From Gyrodactylus bullatarudis (lineage: Eukaryota > Platyhelminthes > Monogenea > Gyrodactylidea > Gyrodactylidae), in assembly GCA_012064415.1 (NCBI GenBank), contig SSNU01000127.1:287036-351035 (forward strand): a stretch of DNA of 64,000 bases, given 5' to 3'. Below are positions 1 to 12,000 of the stretch, piece by piece (the stretch's first letter is position 1; each line of letters starts with the position of its first letter). A program made the translations under genes and the position numbers. The notes under the pieces are model-generated. The model saw only the letters and a program-made list of their open reading frames with translations. It was not told the origin of the DNA and did no database searches.

Positions 1-87
1 TTGTTTTTGATTAACTTGTCGTACCACTGAAGAAGGCGTGTGAAGACAATCACCGTCGAAACGTTTGGATGACCATGGCTGAGAATC
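1..87 (-). CDS. Laminin-G gene, probable exon 4 (cut by window edge)
   Basis: After an ATATTAG acceptor, the frame required by exon 3 (phase 0) stays open for all 29 codons to the window edge (DSQPWSSKRFDGDCLHTPSS and onward). Composition is less AT-rich than its flanks. The polypyrimidine tract is weak, so this exon is tentative. Confidence 0.4.
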
Positions 88-3000
88 CTAATATTGACCT
101 AAGTTTTAATAAATTTTATTATAAAATTAAGTATTTAGATTTTGGGCTTCAGCCTTCATTAGAATCATCTCAAAAAATTGAATTAGAATATGAAAAAATG
201 TAGAAAAATTTTCAGTTAATGAACTTTTCTTTAACCTCTGCATATAGGTTTTCAAAAAAAAGTTTAATAAATAGTTCCTAAATGATTCATACCAAAGTGG
301 CATTGTTTTTCCCAGGCTACAATGGGTACAGAAGGATCAAGGAATAAATTATATAATCTAACTCACTGGTTTATAATCGACGGTCTTTGTTTCAATGACA
401 AAGATACTTGATCTGGCCAAAAGTTGTCGTTCCGTATTGGCATATGTGAATGATGGGCGTTTAACTTGAATTCGAAGAAAAAGTCCCTGCCTCAGTGAAA
501 GTGAGTTTGTTGTAGCTGTTAATAATTGACTTTGGTAGTTTATATTACGATCGGCGTTTATGTTGTAGAATACTAAAGAATTTTCTTGATGTGATAGCCG
601 ACTTGCAGCACATTTTGGTATGATTTGGTTCGATGAAAAATCCTCTTCAATAACAAATTTACCAGAGGAAAATCTAAGTGATGAGACAAGAGTTGAAAGA
701 TATCTATCGTGTTTTTTGTCACTTCCGCCAAACTGGATCATTGCAGTATCTCGAGGATTCTTTATGGTCCTGTCGTTTGGATATTCGAAGCTTTGGTAAA
801 CTGTTGACTCGCCAATTCTATTTCCGTCTACATCGAGAAGTAAGGTTCGATTTACAAAATCAATTTGAACAGAATGCCAAATTCCAGGGAATAATCTTAG
901 CGGACGTCGAATGTCCCAGAGAAAGTTGTTCGGATTTTGGAAGTGCACGTGAATATGATGAGATTGTTGATTTGAAGAGTCGATAGAAATCATATTCGTA
1001 CTGTAGTTGAGAAAGAGGCCAAAGTGGGAGTCTGGCTGAGAGGAGTAACTAAATAATCGAATATCTTCCCCGTATTGATTGACATGTAGATCTGAGAGTA
1101 ATAGTATCTTGAACGAAAGACGCCAATCTGAATAAATACATTTTAATTATAAGTATATCAATTGAGTTTTCTTAACTCGAAAAATTTATATCTTAGTATC
1201 TTGCTTAATATCTAGCTAGTTGATATAAAGTTCGGAAACTATGATTTTTATAAAAATCTCAATTTTTTCACCAAGGATTCGAATATCTAAAAGAATTTTT
1301 ATAATCTAAATCATGACATCTACTTTTACCATTTGAAGAAAAAAAAATCTGAAAAATTATTCGGTGGGATAAGGTAAAAATACTCGAAGATTAAATCTAA
1401 CGTATAGATGGGCGATTTTAGTAATTTTGAAAAATTTCGTTCAAGTCTATTATACAATATAATGTAAAGCTAGTTAACATGAAGATGGGAATTTATGGGA
1501 ATTTACGAAAACCTCAATTTATGTTAAATATCGCCGAAAAATTTTCGAAAGATTTCGAGGGATTTCAATTTGTAGAAATTTCAATAGTTTTCAAGTAGTG
1601 AAAATGATCAAAAAATCGAAGTTCGACTCCCAAACGATAATAAATTTTATACATCGGAACAGATTCAGGTTATTCGGCTTTCTTGTCTTATTGTGATCCT
1701 GAAAATCAACTTTTGATCACTCTCTCACTTTGAGTTGACTTTCAGTTCAAAATTCGAAAGAGTGGGATTTTGGCGGCAAATCGAAATTTGAAAAAAATTA
1801 TAAAAAAATTTAAATATAAAATAATAAATAATTATGACTTGAAAATTCAAATTAAGACCAAAACTCAAAATTTTTAAACTCAGCTTAATAGAATTTGCGG
1901 GTTAATTCTGCATAAAAAAACATCATCAAGCAGTTTTGCTGTTCGATCTTCATAGCTAAGACTTGCATATTCTTTCATATTCTTTATTTCACATGAACAG
2001 GTTATTCAATATTGAATAAGAGTAATATTTTTTTCTTCAAGAATAGTAGCAGTTTTATCAGAGAGGCTAAAAATATTTCTTAATCTGTAAGATGTCATTT
2101 GAAAAAGTGGAAACACAATGTAGGCATAGAAGTTTCCCATCACACAATATCAAGATAGTAGTAATATTTCTTTTTTGGGAAAATTACACTTGGCTTTTAG
2201 TTTAAAGAAATTGGACTGAAGCTATATTTACATTCTTTTTAATTTTTAGATCTTCTTCTAATGATATAGCATACGGAACTTTTTGGTAATGTTTCAAGCA
2301 ATTCAATCTTCATTTTCTTGTAAAGCTAAAAAAGGCACCATTTAAATTGGGATAGAGACAATTCTCAGTTTCTCAAAAGATGATGACCATTGAGTTTCAG
2401 TTTCAACTATAAATACTGATTTTACTAAGACTTGATCAAGTCAATGAAAATATAAAGCAAATAGAGCAAATTTTGATCGAGATTTCACTAGCAATTTCTA
2501 TCCCGTAACTATAGCCAACTTATAAAAGTTTTAGATTTAAACACAAGATAACTAATGTGGGTTACGTGAAGTTTTGATCAGTTTCTTGGAGTGAAATGTT
2601 CAAAAGAATGTTAAAAAGCTAGATAATATCTATTTATTTTAAACTTGGGTTCATTACATGTATCAGCATAGGTTTCAAGTGATTGGCAATTTATTTAAAG
2701 TAGCCTTATTTAAAAAAATATTCAGGCTAAATTAATTAGAATATCTACTAAAAGTAGCATGGTTTCGTTCTCATTTAAAACTTGTGAATTTCACCAATTG
2801 GGTAATTTTCTAAAGACAATTCTTGAAGTTTTCATGATATAGAAAAAGGAATTAAGATTATTGGGATCTATCATTTAATAATAACTGAAAATGCTTCCAT
2901 AAAGTTCATCAATTGCGATATTGTAGACTGAATAATTAAAAAAATGGTTCTAACAAATAAATCAATGATAATTGAAATTGTTTACAAAATACATGTCTGA

Positions 3001-6000
3001 TAATTAACAAATATGCAGCTACAGAAAGTTATCACAGAAGAAAGAAATTTATTTTTTCTGTAAATACAAGTTTATTTTAGCAAATAGCTCAAAAAAACTG
3101 AGGAAAAATTCCAGTTTGATGAAGAATGAGTGTGGATATTTCGATGCATAGTTAAAATAGACACTAGGGTAATACGGATTTTTACAACTTTTTTCTGCTC
3201 TCTGCTCATTCTAAGAATTAAATTTAAAGAGAAAAACCCTTTTGAATTAAATAATTTAAAATTAGTTCTGATATACAAAATCAAATTACAATTTTAAATC
3301 AGTGTCAACAAATTTTGAATGAATTTTACTACGATAATTGATAGAATTCACTTTTTTGAGCAATCTGAATGACTTTTCGGATGAGAATTATTCTGATAAA
3401 TGTTTAAATTCCCTTCTCTACACATCCTCATCCTTTTCTGAAGATTTTAATGCGTTTTAAAGAATGTGGGAAAATGGGATTTATGAGTATTGTAACAGCA
3501 AAATTATTGAATTTAATTTATGAAAATTTTCTTTTCTGTATAAGAGCTTCCAATTTAGCAAATCGCCCAGAAAGTTTGGATTACTTTAGTAAAAATTATT
3601 GAGAATAAGACATCAAAACCTTCTTGTAAAGTGGTAAAGGGCTAAAAATAGCAAAACCACTCTATTTTAGTTTTTAAAATGCATTGCACTCATATAAATA
3701 TAGAATAATTTTATGACAAATCTTGTTCATCATTACTCTGATTTTCAAAAGGATTTTTACATTTTAGCATGGTTGAAACTCGTGATAATGCCTTGATAAA
3801 TGATGAAACATTCCATCTGATATAAACAATATAATACCTGAAACAGCCAAAATATTGGATTTCTCATCAACTCTGAGCAGTCTAATTTTGTCTTGGCAAC
3901 AAGAGAAATGGAGAAACCTAACAACTTTGGCAGGATATTTGATGTTGACATTTAAAATTTATTATTATTTTGATGAGTTTTGATAATTATAATTTATTAG
4001 ACTGGCATCTATTTATTCAATAAAAAAGGATATCTGATCTGATTCAAAAATACAGCAAAATGTTATTCAAATATTTATCGTTGTTAATTTTTCATTTAAA
4101 ACACGAAAATTGATTTAAAATCTGGATCTGAGTGACCACAGGACACAGTGTCCATCTAACTTGATGAAGATTTTCTTCTCACACCTAGATGTTAGAAATC
4201 GGACAAGAAAGTGTCAATTCTATAAGAGAGTCTCATGGTGGCAGATATAGACGCTTTTAATCATTGTTAGAACCGTTGCCGCACAACGTTGAAGACTCAG
4301 GTTCGAATCCTGACTATGGTTTACTGACTAGTTCTAACAAAAAGACGAAACTCGTCTAAATCTGCTACCGTGAGTTATTCAAAATTTGAGGTCTTTATAT
4401 CTTTGTAGCTTTGTAATAAAATTTATCAAAACTTAGGTACTGTTATTTACATTTCTCCAATAACTAACAAAGATGTTTTGAACTGTATCGTCATAGAAAA
4501 TTTTGTAGCGGCGAAATTGGCATCTTAAACTGAAAAGAGCCAATGACCATATTCTATTCCATTATTCAATTAGTATCGAAATAAAAGTTAGAAATTCAAG
4601 CAATATCATACACCATTTTTTAAATTAACCTATTTTCATTTAAATGCAGCATTTCTTCTAAAAGAAACTTTATTTCTTTTTATAAATAGTTCAACAAGTG
4701 TAAAGAATATTATTAACGAATCAAACTTTCTGTGTTTAATTTTAAGATATATTATCATTTATTGACTCACTTTCTTGACAGAGGAATAAATTTGTGAAGC
4801 AATTCAAATTTTTAAAATTTTGCACCGAATCTTGATTCCTATTGAGATGAACTTTTAGTGATATTCTCTCGGATTCATTTTTGGAATTCCTGACAAGTGC
4901 ATAACGACCATACTTCCAATCATAGTACTTTGGATCTACCAGTTTGAACTCATCACTCTGGGGAGGTTTCTCTCTTGAGAAGACATTAAACTTGTCCTCC
5001 GACTCGCTCAGCGTATCGAATACATCTTCGTCTATGAAATAGAAAATATATTTTGGAAATAGGAATTTTTAATCTTTGTTTTCACTCAAAAATGGAAATG
5101 GTCTCTATTACTAAATGACACAAATAATAATAACCAGGACTCAAACTCAGGGGGCATATTTCTCGAAAAAAATTGCAAAAATAGATCAACCAAGAATTTA
5201 GAATTTTATCTGGAATCGGTTATCAGAGTTTCTTATTGAAATTCTATTCATCACATCCAAAATAGCAAAATTACTGCCCTAATGATAAGTTATCAGTAAA
5301 ATTACAACTTGCTAAAGAGATTAACTATCCAATGGAGAAAATAAAATTAAGATCCATTTCTTGGAGTATAAATACCGTTTAGGCATGGTATGAATAGAAT
5401 ATTTTTATGTTTATACAAAAGTTGCCATGAGTATAGTGATTTTAAGTTTATTTTATGATTAAAACGTATGAGGTCAACAAATATTGATTCATCTAGACAT
5501 TAATCATTATAATGTTAGAATTGTGTGGATTTTAAAATAATAAAAAATTTTACAAAAAATCGTGTTAGCTCAATTTTTATTGATTTGAAAGTGGGAGAGT
5601 GATCATAAATTGATTTTCAGGATCAAGATTAGATGATAGAGCTGAATAGGACCGTCAAATTATCGACAGTTTCCCCATTTTCGAGAGATTTAGAATTTTC
5701 GAAAATTGATTTTCAAGTAGTGAAACTGATCAAAAAATCAAAATTCCGCTCCCAAACGATAATGTGATTATGCATAAGATCATATTCAGTTGAATTGATT
5801 TTCTTTTCTAATCTTGATCCTGAAAAACCCCTCTTGATTAACCTCGAACTTTCAAATCAATAAAAATTTTGAGCTCAAAGTTTGGAAAAATGGGATTTTG
5901 GCGCCAAATGGGATTTTGAAAAATGACCATATTTTTCAGAATTTTTTTCTTCAAATGGTAAAAGCGGGTTACATGAGTAGGATTCCAAAAAATCTTTAAC

Positions 6001-9000
6001 AAATTCGAATTCTTTATGAAAAAATCGAGATTTCTGTAAAAAATCATAGATCCCCAATTTCATATCAATTAGCTTTAGTATTTCCAAGAGAAAGAACAAA
6101 AATTGCGCATTTTTACCGAATCAAAGAAAAAATATCGAAAATAAGTCTTGAAAAAATTTTTAGTTTTTTTCAAATTCCAACTGCCAATTTAAACTGATCA
6201 AGGATGATCATATTTTGAAGCAGTAAAGTAGGACGAAAATTTGAAAGTAGATTTTCACTCGAGAATGAGAAATCATCAAGTTCAATTGAAAAAAGTTGAC
6301 TTGAACGCAGAGGTCATGGAAGGTGTTAAAGGAACACTTGCTAACATTCCCCAATCTAAACGATGTTAACAAACGAATACGTAAGAAGATTATGAAACTG
6401 TGCATCTGATAGAGCAGGTAAAAACTATCAGGAAGTTCCTTAGTATATAAAAAATATTTAAAATTTGGACAGTGCAAACTGGGTTCGGCATCAATTAATT
6501 AAATCGTAAAAAGATCACTTTTAAACCCAGACTCTTTACATGGTCATATGCATTACCTTTAGCCGAATATGATTAAACTTAATCGGGATGAACTCTGTCT
6601 ACAAAATGGAGAGAAACTGATTCTGAAAAATCACACAAGAATAATATGCACTCATAATTTTCTTGTTGGATGATAAGCATTTACTTAAAGATTCTAAATT
6701 TTCGAATAAATTTTATAAGTAAAAATGCTCTCGTCCCTTCTAACAAAGTCGATTGAACATTCCATCTACTAATAAGTAGATGAAAAAATAAACTTATCTA
6801 ATCTTGTTTTTTCTATCAAAGTTTATCTCTCTGAAACGTTTTGAGATTTGTTTAGTGTAAATTATGAAATAGATTGTGTCCTGTTGTTAAGACTTGCGTA
6901 TTGACTGTGAATATCTGACTTTAAATAAGAAATGCGTATTTATGAAATGAATTCTCAGATAAGCCTAGTAAGAATAGATAAATTTCCAAAATTACTGTAT
7001 TATCAGTTTATTGATTACTCGTGTTATCTTGGTTGCTCAAAGGAGTGAGGAAAAACAGATTCTGACAATAAGAATAATTTTCCACAATACATTTTCTAAT
7101 GATAAATGACCTGAATTCTAATAATTCTATCCCTCACTCGAATGAAGATAAAATACAAAATGAACGAAGCAAAATGACTCAGATCAATAAAAGAAAAAAC
7201 TTTTTATCGATTTACTTTCTTGGATTTATTCCCTGGGTTCAATAGAAACTGACATAAACAGTAAAACAAAAAAGGCAGTTGATTATTGCTTCTCAATCGC
7301 CTGGCAAGATCACATGATTAGAGAAGCCGAAAATATTCTGGTTAGAAAGTTTTTCAAATTTTCCGCCTTAATTTATTCACTGTATTATTTTTTCAAACAA
7401 CTTTCGAATCATTTAAACATTTTTTCGAATCCTGTGATGAAATTGTTATATCCTGCCTTGATTATATATAATAGATATTCATGATTAGTTTACCTCTTTT
7501 TATAAATATAGTAAAACAAAAACCTGGACGCTATGAACCGCGAAGACCAGATCAAACAACAAGGCGCTATAATTGAATTTAAAGAATATACTTTATTATA
7601 TTGAATAAACATGAATACTATTAATACTCAAGCTTCTCTTCCTCCTTCCCCACGTATACAACAGAAATGAGCTTACAAATAATATTCAATCTTGTCAAAA
7701 TTAGGCTATCTTTTGAACTTTGAAAATTTTCCGACCTTTTCAACTTTCAATGTTGATCCCAAATATCAGAATTTAATGCCTAAAAATATGTTTAAAAATT
7801 ATTTAAACATACAATTCAAAAAGTATTTTTTTCCTGACTATCCGAAGAAAAATATTGAGTTCTTTTGATAGTCTTAAAAAAGCCTTTTAAATTTTCGCAT
7901 TGTGAGATTTATTTCCTAAACGATAAACGAAGTGAAGGATTTATTAGAAATCAAACAGTTTACAAACCTATATATTTTTCAATGAAAAAATTGAGATTTA
8001 AACAGGATATGATATCTATTTTTGCATATTAACTAAAGGTGGTAATTAATCTGATTAACTTAAATTCTATTTACTTAAAGTTAGAGGGATGAACTTTTTC
8101 AAACAAAAAGAAACTTCTTTGATTAAATGAGAGTGTCGGCCGAAAGCGATATTTTCATCCTAAAATAGTTCGATCTGTCTTGAAATACATTTGCGTACGA
8201 GTGTCTTGTAAAATGCCAAATTCTTCATCAAAATCTGAATTGGACAGTGAATTTTCGAATGAATAAAATACACATTAATCATTTGATTTGTTAACTCTGG
8301 GGAAAAAAGCAAATATTTTGCTCTATTCAACATAAGAACCGAGTCAGTCTGTCTGAAATTAATTTTATATTCTCTCCAAAAAGCACAAGGCTGATTTCTG
8401 AACAAAGTTGAAACCTGTTTGTATACGGATAAGTCTTAAAGAAATTCAAAACATCTACGTCTAATGAAGATGGGAATTTATGATTTTTCACAAGATTCTC
8501 AATTTTTCCATTAAAATATCGAATTTGATCAAGATTTTTTGAGGCCCACTTTCACGATATTAAAAAATTTTTTCTGATTTCAAAGTGATAAAAGAATCAA
8601 AAGTTGATTTTTAGGATCACAATAAGACAAGAAAACCGATCATCAAAACTTTAGATAAATACGTCATTCTTCAGGGATCTTGAGTCATCAAAAGATGAAA
8701 AATTAGCGCTACTTTGAGGTTTGAATTAAAAACTTACTTAAAATTAATATTTTTCTTCATATGATGAAAGTGGACCTTATGGTCTAGATTGCAAAAATAC
8801 CTTGATCAAATTAGATTTCTTTATAAATAATTATCTTTATCTTATCTCATGTTTACTCTTGGGGAAGTAATATATATCTCAGATTATTCTCTATCCAAGG
8901 AAAAGTACGTTGGTGAAAATAATTCCGAATAAATAAAAGCTTCACAGTGTGTGAAGATTCATGAAAAAAAAGTAATAACCCATTTTTAAGAAGAAGTTTC

Positions 9001-12000
9001 ATGAATCAACCTCATTAATATACAGAGTATTGAAAAGTGAGGAAGCACTTTAAACTTTCTGTTGCATTTAGGATGAAGAATTTTGTCATGAAAAATTTGC
9101 TTTTGGCATCAAAGGAAAAATAGCCCAAGAGAAGCAAAGTTCCAGTATAACTTTCTGAAATAATATCATTCTTGAACCAGCTTTCATTCCGAGTGTCTAC
9201 TACTCATTTTTGAGATAAATTTTTCTTAAATCGAAAAGGTTTTTAAAAATGGGTTTAAATTTTCTATCCAACCAACTAGTTGATATTACTATGAGGAATT
9301 ATTTTTTTATAAACACACTAAACTCTCTAAAAAATGTATGACTGGAAAACCCGACGCACAAAATAGAATCATTGGCTTACTCATGAGTATTATAATGAAA
9401 ATATAATAAATTTATTTGAGATTTGAGAGAATTTAGGGCCGAAGATGGATTAATTTCTGGTTAAATTTGATGATGAAATTTTGAATTTACACTAAACGTT
9501 TATAGCACTTTCTCCTCAACCTTTTTCCAGAACCTTAGCTCAAGTAATAATAAGAATAATATTTTCTTCTCATAGAAGCATAAAAATAATACCATCAGAT
9601 GCAGAATGAAAAACACCTCCGTAAATCTCAAATAATTTTCAAATCCTATAAAAAGCTAATAAATAATTAAAAAAATAATTACAGAAAAAAATTCAATCTG
9701 AGTTTGACAATTATTTTGAATTTCTTCCTTTATAACTTCGGAGTTCAAAATTATTCAGATTTGAAGTGATTTTACTTCCTCATAATATCAACATTAGACG
9801 ATAAAGTAAAATTTGGCCTTGGAGGTTTTGAGAAATATTAATCTGGACTTTATTCAATTTCAATATCGGCTCTTCACATTATGGGATTTTAAAAGATTTT
9901 AATTTTACTGTCTGATCGATGAAAAATATTGAGTATTTTGTGAAAATTCTTCGGTGTCTTCATATCAGTTTACTTAAATTTTCGATAATTTCCACGAATA
10001 AAAATCAAGATGAAATTTTTATGGGTTTTATAAATTTTAATGAAGCAAATTAATTGAGGGAAGAAAATTTTTTATCAAATAAAATTCTCCCATTTTTCTG
10101 ATCCGAAATGAAATCAGTTGAAACAATTTTTTCATATTGTTGAAACCAATAAATCCTTGACCTATTTTCAAAGCATCAGATGATTGTATCAAAGCTACTA
10201 ATCTATCTCTGGAAACCTGGATCCAGGATACGCTTCAGGAATGAAATTAGATCTTTATGAATTAATTTATGGGATTTAATTTTGGCAAATGAATCTAGGA
10301 ATTTAATATAGGATTGTTTTAATAATGTCCCAGGATTATAATTTTCTCATATATATAGAATATATTCATATTAGGGCTCGAAGAGAATGTTAGGTTTTTG
10401 AAAAATATATGTGCGTTTTTTTGAGTTTTATATTTATGCCGAATTTATAGTTAAATTTTTTTCTATTATCAAGAGAATCGAATATAGTCATTAATATTTG
10501 GAGAAAACTGCCACAATTCTGAGATCTTGAATCATTGAAAATTCGCCATTTTTAAGCGGTGTTTAAAAAAACCCGAGAAGTCAAGAGTATTTGATCAAAT
10601 TATGAGCCAACCTGCAAAACGAAAGAGAACCAGTGCCCAGTTACTAATGGGTGAATTCTTGAAAGGCCCCAATCTACTGAAGAGACAAAAGTAATGAGAT
10701 CATGATCCAGTGCTCCCACCCGTCCCAAGGTGAGGGATTTCTTCAACCAATGGAAGAGCAGAAATTTCTGCATTGTGAAAGTATAGAATTCAAACCCGAG
10801 ATTAAGTCTGTATTCAAATTAGAAAAGTAATATCTTAGATGAAGTTCGACAATATTACCGCTCTATTAGTCATTAATGTTTCGAGAAAACTGTTATTACT
10901 GTATTCGGAAATATTGAATCATTGAAAATTCTCAATTTTTAAAGGTGTTTAAAACCAAGAATCGAATCGTTATGTGTGAATTTTTACAATATTTTGATTC
11001 CCATATTTGATTTCTAAAAGCTTCCTGAAGAACTATTTGCTTCGAAATTAACATCAATTAACAAGTGAGAATTTGGGCTGGATTTTAAATTCAAATATTT
11101 GATTTTGTATTGAGTAAAAATCTTAGATTCTTATCTTTCATTAACTCTTTTTGTTTTTAATCACAAATAATGATTTGGATAGTAAAACTTCCTGAGTAAA
11201 AGTTTGAAATACGCCTAATGAGATTTTAATAAAGTACATTTATGGTAAAGTTTTTGGGCCAGGCAGGAATTAAAGGAGAGAAACTATTCTTACCACTCCA
11301 AAAGAAAACTAATTCAAAAAATTTCCAAAAGGATTTTTTATTGAACTTTCCCAAAATCACTTTAGGAATTAAATTAGTTTTATTATTTTAATGTCTAAGG
11401 ATGTCTATTTGCAATTTCACTAGGATATAAAATTCATTGGTCTATTTTGTGTATTTTTACGTACCAGAAAGCTTAAATCTTTACTAATTCATATTTTACA
11501 ATTACAATGTTTTTTATACAAGAAACCTGCTAGCAGAGTGTAGTCATTGATTATTACAACTAGGCTCGGGAAGAAATCTTAAATTCGTTTTCTGTTTCGA
11601 CTATTCAAATAGATCTATGAATGCAGTATCTAGGTAGTTCATGTTTGAAAATCCTGAATTCAAACTGCTGCTCAATTTTCAGTGAATTCTTACCACGTAA
11701 CCCCTTAACCACTAGGAAAAGTGAGCGCTACCATACCGTCATCTTAAATTCCATGATAACAAAAGTAACTTTCGTGGGTTTTTCAGAGAAATTTCACTTT
11801 AGCGATTATATTGTATAATACTCATTTTATGGTGGAATGCGTTTCGTCCTTATTAAAACCCTAGTTAGGATTCGAGTCACTTGATTTCTAGCATGTTTCT
11901 TGTATAAGAACATTTTCTATTTGGAAAATGTCATTAAATGATAAATTTAATAGAGAGACATTTCATCTTCAAGTGTTGGTTGATTATTTAAAAATGTGAT

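Larger units (their letters stand above)
1128..4770 (-). other. Intron of laminin-G gene
   Basis: AT-rich with no convincing coding sequence. It contains a copy of the dispersed repeat family at about 1380-1830 and the tRNA-Leu-like palindrome at 4232-4374, each listed separately. Nothing else distinctive was seen. Confidence 0.6.

Noticed and set aside
678..986. Plus-strand 102-codon ORF
   Set aside because: Lies entirely opposite laminin-G exon 3. The minus strand carries the recognisable LamG domain and correct splice phases.
4266..4338. Functional tRNA-Leu gene
   Set aside because: No 7-bp acceptor stem flanks the T-arm and the anticodon stem does not pair, so only a tRNA-derived or tRNA-like element is claimed.
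5838..6099. Overlapping minus-strand ORFs of 69-74 codons
   Set aside because: They fall in the dispersed AT-rich repeat and have no domain or splice support.
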